A stretch of 64,000 bases of DNA from JASLDZ01 sp038226305 (GCA_038226305.1 JBBRQN010000002.1:186001-250000); one strand, 5' to 3'. Shown: positions 35,413 through 44,225, numbered from the stretch's first letter. Notes: generated by a model not told the origin, from the letters alone. Program-made: numbers and translations.

Positions 35413-36240
35413 ATGGCGATCAGCGTCAACACCAACGCCGCGGCCCTCGTGGCGCTGCAGAACCTCAACAAGACGTCGGACAGCCTGACCGCGACGCAGG
35501 GCCAGATCTCCACCGGCCTGAAGATCGGCTCGGCCAAGGACAACGCCTCCATCTGGGCGATCGCCCAGCAGCAGCGGGCCGAGGTGAGCTCGCTCTCGGC
35601 GGTCACCGACTCGCTGAACCGCGCCACCTCCATCGCTGACGTGGCTACGGCCGCCGGCCAATCGGTTTCCGACCTGCTCAACACGTTGAAGCAGAAGGTT
35701 CTGGCCGCGCAGGACACCTCGCTGGATACCGCCAGCCGCGCCGCCCTGAACGCCGACTACACCTCCATCGTGCGCCAGATCTCGCAGGTGGTTTCGAGCG
35801 CCAGCTTCGATGGCTCGAACATCCTGAACGGGTCGATCACCGGGCTGAAGTTCATCGCCGATGCCGACGCCACGACATACATCACGCTCTCGACGCAGAA
35901 CTTCTCGCTCGGTGGTTCGATCATCACCTTCGGCTCCACCTCGACCATCGGCACGGTCACGGCGGCGACCACCGTGGCGGGCCAGCTCGACTCGTCGATC
36001 AGGAACGTGAACGCCGCCCTCGCCAACGTGGGCGCGCAGTCGAACCAGATCGAGGCGCACAACAAGTTCGTCACCAAGCTTTCGGATGCACTCACCACCG
36101 GCATCGGCCACTTGGTGGACGCCGACCTCGCCACCGAGAGCGCGAGGCTTCAGGCCCTGCAGGTGAAGCAGCAGCTAGGCACACAGGCGCTTTCGATCGC
36201 CAACCAGGGCCCGCAGATCATCCTCAGCCTGTTCAAGTAG
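35413..36240 (+). CDS. Flagellin 3 (divergent)
   Basis: This is a filament subunit of 275 residues. The terminal helices are conserved (SVNTNAAALVALQNLNKTSD, and ESARLQALQVKQQLGTQALS at the end), but the middle is clearly different from flagellins 1 and 2 (for example GSITGLKFIADADATTYITL). In Caulobacter, filaments contain several flagellins placed in order from the hook outward, so this could occupy a distinct position. The 156-base upstream region lacks a GG-N10-GC sigma54 pair with a good -12; it has a TTAAC half-site at about 35308 that could bind CtrA. Confidence 0.96.
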   Translation: MAISVNTNAAALVALQNLNKTSDSLTATQGQISTGLKIGSAKDNASIWAIAQQQRAEVSSLSAVTDSLNRATSIADVATAAGQSVSDLLNTLKQKVLAAQDTSLDTASRAALNADYTSIVRQISQVVSSASFDGSNILNGSITGLKFIADADATTYITLSTQNFSLGGSIITFGSTSTIGTVTAATTVAGQLDSSIRNVNAALANVGAQSNQIEAHNKFVTKLSDALTTGIGHLVDADLATESARLQALQVKQQLGTQALSIANQGPQIILSLFK

Positions 36241-36262
36241 ACCAGGTTCCTGAGCGCCAGCC

Positions 36263-37318
36263 TCAGGCCAGCATCGCCTCGTCCACCGGTTCGCCCCGAG
36301 CCAAGGCGCGCGCGCTGCGCCTCCCCAGCACCTCGGGCAGGCGGGCCGGGGCGAGGCCGAAGCCTGGGCGGATCGAGCGCACGTCGTCGCCCGTCAGAAC
36401 CGTGCCTGCCGCAACGTCTCGCACCACATAGAGCGACCGTCGGAAACGGCGGTTCGCCGTCTCCTCCACGCCGCGGTTCAGGCCGGGGGTGCCCACCGCA
36501 TCGAAGGCCGCCCGGCAGTCGTGCACCAGCGCGGCGAGCTCTGCAGGCTCCAGGCTGAAGGACGAGTCGGGCCCGCCGTCGGCGCGGTCAAGGGTGACGT
36601 GCTTCTCGATGATGCAGGCGCCCAGCGTCACGGCCGCCACCGCCGCGGCCGTTCCGGGCGTGTGGTCGGACAAGCCGCTGACGCAGCCGAAGCGCTGCGC
36701 CAGCCAGGGCACCGTCGCCACGTTGGCATCGGCAAACCGGGCAGGGTAGGCGCTCACGCAGTGCAGAAGCGCCACCCCCGCCGCGCCGGCGGCAAGGGCG
36801 GCGTCGCGCGCGGCCACGATCTCGGCCTCGCTCGCCATGCCGGTGGAGATGATCAGCGGTCGCCCGCTGCGGGCGGCCCGGGCGATCAGGGGCAGGTCGG
36901 CGGCCTCGAACGACGCGATCTTGAAGGCGGGCGCGTCCAGGCTTTCCAGAAGGTCCACCGCGGTCTCGTCGAACGGAGAGGAGAACGCGATCAGCCCGCG
37001 CGCCTTCGCATGGGCGAAGAGGGGCGCGTGCCAGGCGTAGGGCGTATGAGCCTCGGCATACAGGCTGTGCAGGGTGCGACCGGCCCACAGGCCGTCATCG
37101 AGGCGAAAGCCGGGGCCGTCGTGATCCAGTGTGATGGTGTCGGCGGTGTAGGTCTGCAGCTTCACCGCGTCTGCGCCCGCCTCTGCCGCGGCATCGATCA
37201 GGGCCAGGGCGCGATCCAGGCTCTTGTTGTGGTTGCCTGAAAGCTCGGCGATCACGAACGGCGGCTCGCCCGGCCCGATCGCGCGACCTGATATGTTCAG
37301 GCGCTGTGCATCCATCAT
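36263..37318 (-). CDS. pseI: Pseudaminic acid synthase
   Basis: PseI condenses 6-deoxy-AltdiNAc with phosphoenolpyruvate to make pseudaminic acid. The protein is 351 residues, normal for the family. The NeuB-type barrel has FVIAELSGNHNKSLDRAL, AVKLQTYTADTITLD and GLSDHTPGT with ACIIEKHVTLDR. The C-terminal SAF (antifreeze-like) domain has RSLYVVRDVAAGTVLTGDDV and RSIRPGFGLAP. The wording GNHNKS and TADTIT fits PseI better than NeuB (sialic acid). The ATG pair at 37318/37315 defines the start. It is convergent with flagellin 3 and divergent from pseH. Confidence 0.93.
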   Translation of the reverse strand: MMDAQRLNISGRAIGPGEPPFVIAELSGNHNKSLDRALALIDAAAEAGADAVKLQTYTADTITLDHDGPGFRLDDGLWAGRTLHSLYAEAHTPYAWHAPLFAHAKARGLIAFSSPFDETAVDLLESLDAPAFKIASFEAADLPLIARAARSGRPLIISTGMASEAEIVAARDAALAAGAAGVALLHCVSAYPARFADANVATVPWLAQRFGCVSGLSDHTPGTAAAVAAVTLGACIIEKHVTLDRADGGPDSSFSLEPAELAALVHDCRAAFDAVGTPGLNRGVEETANRRFRRSLYVVRDVAAGTVLTGDDVRSIRPGFGLAPARLPEVLGRRSARALARGEPVDEAMLA

Positions 37319-37430
37319 TCGGCAAGACCCGTCCCTGGAGAAGCGACTCGCCCCATCATGGCCATCGGGCGTTAAGAGAAAGCTCGCCTCGGGCGGGGGT
37401 TCGGGCGGGCGGCGGTGCAGGCGGGCGGAC

Positions 37431-37988
37431 ATGATCGAGCTGCGACAGATCGAGAGCGCCGACAGCCAGCGCCTGTTCGACTGGCGCCTCGAGCCCGAAG
37501 TGGACCGCTGGATGTATTCCTCGCCCCCTTCGCCGGCGGCCCACGCGGCCTGGTTCGAAGGCTTCCTCAAGGACGACGACCGGGCGGGCTGGATCGTGCT
37601 GGAGAAGGGCGCTCCCTGCGGATCGATGATCCTCGAGGGGGTGTCGCACCCCCAGCGGCGCGCCAAGCTGAACTGGTACATCGGCGAGGCGGCGGCGCGG
37701 GGTCGCGGGGCCGGGCGGGCGGCGCAGGCGCTGGGGCTGGACCTCGCGTTCACCCTCTACGACCTGCGCAAGGTGTGGTCCGAGGTGGTCGTGGGCAACG
37801 AGGCGGCGCTTAAGGCGCTGGCGGCCTCAGGCTTTCGGCGTGAAGGCTATCTGCGGCACCACCAGTTCAAGAATGGGCGCGAGCAGGATGTGGTGCTGCT
37901 CGGCGTCCTGGCGGGGGAGTGGGCCGCCAGGCGCGCGACGATCCGCAAGGGTCTGCAGACCTCGGGGCTGATCGACGGGCCAGCCTAG
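37431..37988 (+). CDS. pseH: UDP-4-amino-sugar N-acetyltransferase (pseudaminic acid pathway)
   Basis: PseH adds the N4-acetyl group of the pseudaminic acid precursor using acetyl-CoA. The 185-residue GNAT-fold protein begins with MIELRQIESADSQRLFDWRL and RWMYSS. It has the acetyl-CoA loop GEAAARGRGAGRAAQALGLD and the AALKALAASGFRREGYLRHH block, matching the PseH/FlmH pattern. The ATG at 37431 follows AGGCGGGCGGAC. It is separated from the divergent pseI by 112 bases. Together with FlmG this forms part of the flagellin glycosylation route; PseB, C, F and G are not in this window. Confidence 0.88.
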   Translation: MIELRQIESADSQRLFDWRLEPEVDRWMYSSPPSPAAHAAWFEGFLKDDDRAGWIVLEKGAPCGSMILEGVSHPQRRAKLNWYIGEAAARGRGAGRAAQALGLDLAFTLYDLRKVWSEVVVGNEAALKALAASGFRREGYLRHHQFKNGREQDVVLLGVLAGEWAARRATIRKGLQTSGLIDGPA

Positions 37989-38003
37989 CGTTCTGCTAGC
38001 GGC

Positions 38004-38018
38004 TTAAGCGGGGGTAAA
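38004..38018. promoter_or_regulatory. CtrA-like box before the FlaEY-like gene
   Basis: TTAA-N7-TAAA lies 31 bases before the ATG of the large flagellar protein, one mismatch from TTAA-N7-TTAA. It is the second such box in this flagellar island. It is a suggestion only. Confidence 0.33.
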
Positions 38019-38048
38019 GCCTTCCCTGTCAGGGTCTTGGCAACGGCC

Positions 38049-40748
38049 ATGACCATCTCCATCGACGCCTCTACGCTGTTGAGCTTCTACCAGGCGCGCT
38101 CCGGTGCGAGCGCCGCCGGGTCGGGCGGGTCCACGTCCGCAGCGGCGGTCCTCGCGCCGACGCCGCCCTGGAGCTCTAAGTCCAACGCCACGCAGCAGAG
38201 CGCGCTCGTCACCTCGATTCTGTCGGGGCGCAAGTTCATCGACACGACGGCCGCCAAGCTCGACACCACCGCCAAGAACAGCGCCGACTACAAGAACCTG
38301 TTCGCGCTCTACCAGGGGCTCAACGCATTGGAGGGGGTGGCCAAGGCGGCGACGGCTCCTAACCTTTCCGCGGTCGATCTCAGCCAGCTCACCACCCGCT
38401 TCACCGCCGGGCAGGCAGAGGTGAACAGCTTCCTCAACGCCGCCCCGTTCACGGCCTTCACCGTGTCGCAAGGCGCGGTCTCAGACACCGCGAAGACGAC
38501 GGTGGGCGTGAAGCGCGAGGTCGACACCTTCAACACCGGCGTCCTTTTCACAGGTGCGGCCAACGCCGAGGTTCCGGCGCTGACAGGCGACGTGAAGTTT
38601 TCCGTGGCGCTGAAGAAGGCCTCGGGCACCGTGGTGAACGTAGACTTTGACCTGGCGGATCTGGGCTCGACGCCGCGCAGCCTGCCCAATGTGGTCATCT
38701 ACCTGAACTCAAAGCTGCAGGCGGCGGGCGTGGCCACGCGCTTCGCCAACGTGCGCATTCCGGCGGTGGCGCAGACGGTGAAGTCCGGCTCGACCACCAC
38801 GACCCTGCCGGTGGGCGCCGACAGCTTCTCCCTGCAGCTGAAGGGCACTTCCGCCGAGATCCCGACCTTTTCCGCCGCCACCTCCGCCCCGGCCGTCTAC
38901 ATCGCCACCACGACCGGCCGCACCACCGCCGACGCCGTGACGGGTGCCGCGGCCGACGCCAGCCGGCAGGTGCTGAAGTTCGACACGACAGGCGACACCA
39001 GCGTCGGCGGCGCCTCCAAGCTCTTCGGCAGAACGCTGCCCGCCAACGTGGCGGCGGTGCGCTCCACGGTCACGGGGCCCGACGGGTCGATCTACGTCCT
39101 GGCCGACCTCACGGGCAGCACCACCGATGGGCAGACCATCAAGGGCAAGCAGGACGTGGGCTTGCTGAAATACGACTCCGCGGGTGATCTCGTTTTCAAC
39201 CGCACCGTGGGCGCGTCGGATACGGCCTCCGGCTATGCGCTTTCCGTATCGGCCGACGGGAAGTCGGTGGCGGTCGCTGGGACGGTCACGGGCGCGCTCG
39301 ACGGGACGCAGGGCTCGGCCTCGACTACGACCACGAACGCCGACAGCTTCGTCTCCGTCTTCGACGCCACGGGCGAGGAGAGCTGGACCGCGCGGCGCAG
39401 CAGCACCAGCGGGGCGCAGCCCACGGCGGTGAGCTTTGGGCCGGATGGCAAGGTCTACGTCGTCGGCTCGGCCACGGGTGCTGTGCAGGGCGGCACGGCG
39501 CAGGGCGGGCAGGACGGCTGGCTTCAGGCGTTCAGCGACAAGGGTGCGGCGCTCTACACCTCGCAGATCGGCACCACGGCGACCGACCGAAGCGTCGGCG
39601 TCAGCGCCGATGCCAACGGGGTGGCGGTGGCCTCGGTCGAGAACGGCCACGCAGTGCTGCGCCGCTTCGATTTCGACGGCTCGGGCGCGCTGCAAGCGGG
39701 CGCCGTGCGAGACCTCGGCGACCTGCAGGGCGGCGACATCGCGGGCCTCGGCCGGGCAGATGACGGGTCGCTCGTCATCGCGGGCTCGACGCACAATGCG
39801 GCCCTGGCAGCGGGCACGATCACCACGGGCTATGCGGGCGGCAAATCCGCCTTCGTGGCCAATGTGAGCGCCGATCTCGGCGCGGCGAGTTCCGACCGGC
39901 TGACCTATGTGAACGTGGGCACCGAGGCGACGGCCACGGCGCTCACCGTGTCTGGCGGCAAGGCCTACATCGCCGGGCAGCTCGACGACGGGGCCAAGGG
40001 CAAGCTCGGCTATGGCGCGCAGATCGACGTGCGCACCGGCGCGGTCGGCTGGAAGGACACCAACCGCGGGGCCGACAACCTCTCCGCCCCCTCTGCCATC
40101 GCCGTGGACGCGCAGGGCGTTTCGGCGCTCGACAAGCTGGGCCTGCCCCGCGGCACCCTGAACTACGCCGGAAGCCAGACCCTGACCGCCAACACCTCGA
40201 TCCGCACCGGCGACCAGTTCTTCGTGCGCTCTGGCACGGGTGCCGCCAAGCCGGTCACCATCGAGGCGGGGGAGACGCTCAAGACGTTGGTCGTGAAGAT
40301 CAACCGTGCCCTGGGATTCACCGGCAAGGCCGAGGTGGTCACTGCCAACGGCTATGACCAGCTGAAGATCACCCCCCTGAATGACCGCACCGATGTGTCC
40401 CTGCAATCGGGCAAGGGCGGGCGCGACGCCCTGGCTTCGCTCGGCCTGTCCGAAGGCCTGGTCACGCTCGATGCGTCGACCACGGCCAAGCTCGACCCCA
40501 ACACGCCCAAGACCTACGGCCTGAAGCTGCCGACCACTCTGTCGATCTCCAGCACGGCGGCCGCCAAGAGCGCCTCGGTGCTGATCTCCTCGGCCCTCAC
40601 CACCCTGCAGATCGCCTACAGCGACCTCGCGTTCCCCGCATCCAAGACGACGGCCAAGGCGGGCTCCACCGGCACGGGCCAGCCCACCGCCTACCAGACG
40701 AGCCGCATCGCCGACTATCAGCTGGCCCTGGCACGCCTGTCAGGCTGA
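38049..40748 (+). CDS. Large FlaEY-like flagellar protein with beta-propeller
   Basis: This 899-residue protein has no signal peptide, as expected for a protein using the flagellar export route. The N-terminal 300 residues and the C-terminal 200 resemble flagellin or hook-associated proteins (NSKLQAAGVATRFANVRI; IEAGETLKTLVVKINRALGF, a hook IN-like pattern). Between about 310 and 690 lie repeats such as GPDGKVYVVGSATGAVQGG and SADGKSVAVAGTVTGALDG, which look like blades of an SBBP/Kelch-type propeller. Size and location agree with Caulobacter FlaEY, a regulator of flagellin production, but the match is from memory. The ATG at 38049 is preferred to a TTG at 38037. Confidence 0.75.
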   Translation: MTISIDASTLLSFYQARSGASAAGSGGSTSAAAVLAPTPPWSSKSNATQQSALVTSILSGRKFIDTTAAKLDTTAKNSADYKNLFALYQGLNALEGVAKAATAPNLSAVDLSQLTTRFTAGQAEVNSFLNAAPFTAFTVSQGAVSDTAKTTVGVKREVDTFNTGVLFTGAANAEVPALTGDVKFSVALKKASGTVVNVDFDLADLGSTPRSLPNVVIYLNSKLQAAGVATRFANVRIPAVAQTVKSGSTTTTLPVGADSFSLQLKGTSAEIPTFSAATSAPAVYIATTTGRTTADAVTGAAADASRQVLKFDTTGDTSVGGASKLFGRTLPANVAAVRSTVTGPDGSIYVLADLTGSTTDGQTIKGKQDVGLLKYDSAGDLVFNRTVGASDTASGYALSVSADGKSVAVAGTVTGALDGTQGSASTTTTNADSFVSVFDATGEESWTARRSSTSGAQPTAVSFGPDGKVYVVGSATGAVQGGTAQGGQDGWLQAFSDKGAALYTSQIGTTATDRSVGVSADANGVAVASVENGHAVLRRFDFDGSGALQAGAVRDLGDLQGGDIAGLGRADDGSLVIAGSTHNAALAAGTITTGYAGGKSAFVANVSADLGAASSDRLTYVNVGTEATATALTVSGGKAYIAGQLDDGAKGKLGYGAQIDVRTGAVGWKDTNRGADNLSAPSAIAVDAQGVSALDKLGLPRGTLNYAGSQTLTANTSIRTGDQFFVRSGTGAAKPVTIEAGETLKTLVVKINRALGFTGKAEVVTANGYDQLKITPLNDRTDVSLQSGKGGRDALASLGLSEGLVTLDASTTAKLDPNTPKTYGLKLPTTLSISSTAAAKSASVLISSALTTLQIAYSDLAFPASKTTAKAGSTGTGQPTAYQTSRIADYQLALARLSG

Positions 40749-40808
40749 TCGCGCCGTTGCGGCGAGCCGCCTTGCTTAAGGGCGCGGGGGGCGATAGCCG
40801 TCTGCTCC

Positions 40809-41489
40809 ATGCCGTCGCTTCAAGACCGCCGCGTCCAGATCGCCGTCGCGACCGTCGCCGTCCTCCTCATGGCGATGCTGCTGCTCACCTATTGCGTGGC
40901 GGGCCGTCGCCGGGCTGAGGCCCTGCCACCGGAGGGCTCTCGCGGTTCGCTGCAGGTGCAGGTCGGCAAGGACGACACCAAGCTCGACCCCGCCCGGCCC
41001 CTGCGCTGCTTCGTGAACGGCCAGTTTGTCGGCGAGGAGACGCTCATCGCCTGCGCCAAGAAGAACGGCGTCGCCGCCCAGAACCTCGACGTGGGCCTGG
41101 ATCAGACCGGCCAGGTCGCCGCCGCCCAGACCGGTGGGCAGACTGCGCTGACGCCTATTCCCCAGACCCAGCCCGACGCCATCGGCGACCTTCTGGGCAA
41201 GCGGCCAGACAAGCCCGTGGCCATCAGCGTACCGGCCGCCTCCGCCTCGCCCACGGCCCAATGCCTGCGCTTTGCCGGGGGCGAGTGGCGCGAGACGGGG
41301 GCCAACGTCACCCTGCAGGCCTGCACCCGCGCGCTCTACGATGGCCACTGCGTGCGCGCGGGCGATGCGCTCTACGGACGCTTCGGGGCGCAGACCCTGC
41401 GGCTGGTGCCGGGCCGTGTCGAGATTTCCAACGACAACCGCTCCTTCCGGCCCCTGCAGGAACAGTCGGAAGACTGCTCCATTTCGTGA
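40809..41489 (+). CDS. Hypothetical membrane-anchored protein with conserved cysteines
   Basis: This 226-residue protein has one N-terminal membrane helix (about residues 10-31, IAVATVAVLLMAMLLLTYCVA), so the bulk is likely periplasmic. The mature part has about six cysteines (LRCFVNG, LIACAKK, AQCLRFAGG, LQACTRALYDGHC, EDCSIS), enough for three disulfides, with a Gln/Thr-rich linker between two small domains. I do not recognise it. A lipoprotein gene starts 11 bases after its stop, so the two probably form a unit. Confidence 0.65.
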   Translation: MPSLQDRRVQIAVATVAVLLMAMLLLTYCVAGRRRAEALPPEGSRGSLQVQVGKDDTKLDPARPLRCFVNGQFVGEETLIACAKKNGVAAQNLDVGLDQTGQVAAAQTGGQTALTPIPQTQPDAIGDLLGKRPDKPVAISVPAASASPTAQCLRFAGGEWRETGANVTLQACTRALYDGHCVRAGDALYGRFGAQTLRLVPGRVEISNDNRSFRPLQEQSEDCSIS

Positions 41490-41500
41490 GACGCTCCGCC

Positions 41501-41893
41501 ATGCCCTCAACCTTGCGGGTCGCCGCATGCGGCCTGATGCTGGCGATCTTGCTCTCCGGCTGCGAGGCCAAGGAGGCGGTGGAGGCTCCGTTCACCAAGC
41601 TCACCTGCTATCACATGGTGCATAACAAGGCGGGCGGCTACGACTTCAACGTGGTGGCCAAGAACATCCCCAACCTCGAATACTGTGCCGCCGCTCTGGA
41701 GCGTATGCGGCTGCGCTTCGTTTCATTGGGAGGCACCCACACCGAGATCACGGGCAGCTATCAGGGGCAGTTCATCTTCGTGCAGCGCGAGGGGGTGTTC
41801 TCGTCGCAGAAATTCAAGAGCGGGGCCTACCTCGCCCTCATACGCACCGACGACGGCCGCCTTGTGGTGCCGGGCGCCCCCCGGGTGCCCTAA
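41501..41893 (+). CDS. Hypothetical small lipoprotein
   Basis: This 130-residue protein has lipobox AILLSGC (Cys at residue 21) and a compact mature domain with two further cysteines (LTCYHMVHN and LEYCAAALERM). It follows the membrane-anchored cysteine-rich protein by 11 bases. No known domain was recognised. Both genes end shortly before the LexA-controlled ssb. The position after the flagellar island could be coincidence. Confidence 0.7.
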   Translation: MPSTLRVAACGLMLAILLSGCEAKEAVEAPFTKLTCYHMVHNKAGGYDFNVVAKNIPNLEYCAAALERMRLRFVSLGGTHTEITGSYQGQFIFVQREGVFSSQKFKSGAYLALIRTDDGRLVVPGAPRVP

Positions 41894-41941
41894 GGCCTAC
41901 GATGACGTGGGCACGTTGACTCGAGTGCCCCGCCGGTAGCA

Positions 41942-41956
41942 GAACGTTAACAGAAC
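41942..41956. promoter_or_regulatory. LexA (SOS) box of ssb
   Basis: GAAC-N7-GAAC is the reverse complement of GTTC-N7-GTTC, the direct-repeat LexA site of alphaproteobacteria. It ends 21 bases before the ssb ATG, where it would block the promoter or early transcript. Confidence 0.82.
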
Positions 41957-41977
41957 ATCCAAGGCTTGGAGAGCGGC

Positions 41978-42517
41978 ATGGCCGGAAGCGTCAACAAGGT
42001 CATCCTGATCGGCAACCTGGGGAGAGACCCCGAAATTCGCGCGCTCGGTTCGGGCGACCGCGTCGCCAACCTGCGCATCGCCACCAGCGAGACCTGGCGC
42101 GACAAGGCGACGGGCGAGCGCAAGGAAAAGACCGAGTGGCACTCGGTCGTCATCTTCAACGACAACATCGTCAAGGTGGCCGAGCAGTACCTGAAGAAGG
42201 GCTCCACCGTTTACATCGAAGGCGCCCTGCAGACCCGCAAGTGGACCGACAAGGACGGGGCCGAGAAGTATTCCACCGAGGTCGTGGTCAACAAGTTCCG
42301 CGGTGAACTCACCATGCTGGGCGGCCGCAACGCCGGCGACGGCGAGGAAGGGGCCTCCGGCGGCTTCGGAGGCGGCGCCCGCTCCAGCGGTGGCGGCGAC
42401 TACGGCTCGGGCGGCGGGCGGTCCAGCGGTGGTGGCGGCTTCGGCGGCGCGCGCAGCGGCGGCTCCGGCCCGAAGGAAAGCTTCCCCGCCGACCTGGACG
42501 ACGAGATCCCGTTCTAG
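41978..42517 (+). CDS. ssb: Single-stranded DNA-binding protein
   Basis: SSB coats single-stranded DNA during replication, repair and recombination. The 179-residue protein has the OB-fold opening AGSVNKVILIGNLGRDPEIR, the block TEWHSVVIFNDNIVKVAEQY and YIEGALQTRKW. A Gly/Ser-rich linker follows, and the acidic tail DLDDEIPF recruits partner proteins. The ATG at 41978 is chosen from the conserved MAGSVNK start rather than a TTG at 41966. A perfect alphaproteobacterial LexA box upstream indicates SOS induction. Confidence 0.97.
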   Translation: MAGSVNKVILIGNLGRDPEIRALGSGDRVANLRIATSETWRDKATGERKEKTEWHSVVIFNDNIVKVAEQYLKKGSTVYIEGALQTRKWTDKDGAEKYSTEVVVNKFRGELTMLGGRNAGDGEEGASGGFGGGARSSGGGDYGSGGGRSSGGGGFGGARSGGSGPKESFPADLDDEIPF

Positions 42518-42526
42518 GCTTTTCGG

Positions 42527-43138
42527 TTACGCCCCAGCACTCGGCCGCTCGCTCACGCGAGCGTGCCAAGCCGTGAGGTGAGCGAGCCCTTCGAGGGGAT
42601 CGAGGCCGACGAAACGGGCGAAGTCCACCGTCGTCAGGGCGCAGATGTCGGCCATGCTGAAAGCCGCCCCTGCCACATAGCTGCGCCCGTCGAACTGCCT
42701 GTCCAGCCACTGCATCGCCCGTCGGCTGTTCTCCCGGTTGGACTCGCCGAACGCCTTGTGCTGCTCGATCAACGCGGCGGTGAACGGATGGGCGTGGCGC
42801 CAGAACATGCCGACCGGCGAGGTGACGAGGAACTCCACCCGGCGAATCCACATGTCGATCTCGGCCACCGAATAGGCATCATGGCCGAAGAGGGGAGGCG
42901 CCGTGTGCAGGGCCTCGAGATAGCGGCAGATCGATACGGATTCCGCCAGGGTGCGCCCGTCGTCCAGCTCCAGCACCGGCAGCTGGCCCGCCGGGTTCAT
43001 GCCGAGGAAGGCCTCGCTCTTGTGGGCTCGCGCCATCATGTCCACCGGCGTTTCGGCCAGGTCGATGCCCTTCTCCGCCAGGAAGATCCGCACCCGGCGG
43101 GGATTGGGGGCGGGATTTGGGGCGCCGTAGAGCTTCAT
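42527..43138 (-). CDS. Glutathione S-transferase family protein
   Basis: This 203-residue cytosolic protein has a thioredoxin-fold N-terminal domain (KLYGAPNPAPNPRRVRIFLA, NPAGQLPVLELDDGRTLAES) with the conserved cis-Pro and Glu-Ser that bind glutathione. The helical C-terminal domain carries FSMADICALTTVDFA, the N-capping motif. The catalytic Ser/Cys near the N-terminus is not obvious; an Asn in PNPRRVRI may occupy it. The substrate is unknown. It converges with ssb across 9 bases. Confidence 0.92.
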   Translation of the reverse strand: MKLYGAPNPAPNPRRVRIFLAEKGIDLAETPVDMMARAHKSEAFLGMNPAGQLPVLELDDGRTLAESVSICRYLEALHTAPPLFGHDAYSVAEIDMWIRRVEFLVTSPVGMFWRHAHPFTAALIEQHKAFGESNRENSRRAMQWLDRQFDGRSYVAGAAFSMADICALTTVDFARFVGLDPLEGLAHLTAWHARVSERPSAGA

Positions 43139-43282
43139 TCGACTGGCTTCCCGTTCGGCCGCTTGCGGTAAACGCCGACACTAGCTCGGCCCGTGGCCTC
43201 CGCAACCGGGCAACCGCTGAGTGAGAGTTTCACCGGGCAGGCGGGCGTTGACCCGGGCCGGTGGCGTCGTTACCGCCGCGGG

Positions 43283-44212
43283 ATGACCAACAGCCCCCTT
43301 CGCGGAACGCCCAGGCGCGTGGTCGTCACCGGGGGCGACAGCGGCTATTTCCCCCTGATCGACGAGCTGTGCGCATCGGTTCGATTCTTTCGCGATGCGC
43401 CCTCGCTCGGCCTCGTGGTGATGGACGGAGGCCTTGAGCCCGCGCAGAAGACGCATCTGGTGGAGCGGTGGGGTGCCTTCATCCTCGACGCCGGATGGGG
43501 TTTCGACCTGCCCGAGCGGCGCATCCGCGGCCGCGAACACCTGAAGGTGCTGACCGGCCGAACCTTCCTCGACCAGCACCTGCCCGATGCGGAATTGATC
43601 CTGTGGATCGACGGCGACGCCTGGGTGCAGGATCCCTCGGCGCTCGACCTTCTGTTTCGCGGGGCCGAGCTGGGTCGCGTGGCGGTGGTGAGCCAGACCT
43701 CGCGCTATGCCCGCCTGGCGATGAGCCTCAAATGGGGGCCGATGGGCTGGGCGCAGGTGCGCTCGCAGCTCTACAAGAACGCCCGGCGTGCCGGCATGGG
43801 CGAGGCCCTGGCCCGCACCATCGGCGACAAGCCGACCTTCAATGCAGGCGTCTTCGCCCTGGCGCGGGATGCGCCGCACTGGGCGGCATGGCGGGGGCGG
43901 CTGGGGCAGGCGCTGAAGAAGGGCCGGGTGTTCACTTCCGACCAGATGGCGCTGGGCGTGATCGTCCACGCCGACGGCCTGCCCGCGGAGCTGATGCCTG
44001 AGACCTGCAACTACATGGGCCCGATGTGGACCTGCGACGACGCGGGCGAGACGCTGGTCGAGCGCTATCTGCCCAACGCAACCGTGGGGATCGTGCACAT
44101 GGCGGGCTACGACTCCATGCGACGGGGGCTCGACATCACCGCCCCGATCCAGACGCTGGACGGACGCACGATCGAGCGATCGCTGCGCCGCCCGGCTTGG
44201 GTCAGGGGTTAG
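43283..44212 (+). CDS. Putative glycosyltransferase with DxD motif
   Basis: This 309-residue soluble protein has a GT-A-like pattern: VVVTGGDSGYFPLIDELCAS at the start and LILWIDGDAWVQDPSALDLL at about residue 105, where Asp-Gly-Asp could bind a nucleotide-sugar with metal. A later block, KPTFNAGVFALARDAPHW, is also typical of GT8-like or related enzymes. The ATG at 43283 is preferred to the upstream TTG/ATG region because homologue-like sequence starts there. Substrate and acceptor are unknown. It is convergent with the DUF6481 gene. Confidence 0.7.
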   Translation: MTNSPLRGTPRRVVVTGGDSGYFPLIDELCASVRFFRDAPSLGLVVMDGGLEPAQKTHLVERWGAFILDAGWGFDLPERRIRGREHLKVLTGRTFLDQHLPDAELILWIDGDAWVQDPSALDLLFRGAELGRVAVVSQTSRYARLAMSLKWGPMGWAQVRSQLYKNARRAGMGEALARTIGDKPTFNAGVFALARDAPHWAAWRGRLGQALKKGRVFTSDQMALGVIVHADGLPAELMPETCNYMGPMWTCDDAGETLVERYLPNATVGIVHMAGYDSMRRGLDITAPIQTLDGRTIERSLRRPAWVRG

Positions 44213-44225
44213 CCTGGGCTCAGGC

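Noticed and set aside
38709..40406. A 565-codon open frame antisense to the FlaEY-like gene
   Set aside because: Same reason: Arg/Gly/Ala-rich translation without domains, opposite to a gene with clear repeats.
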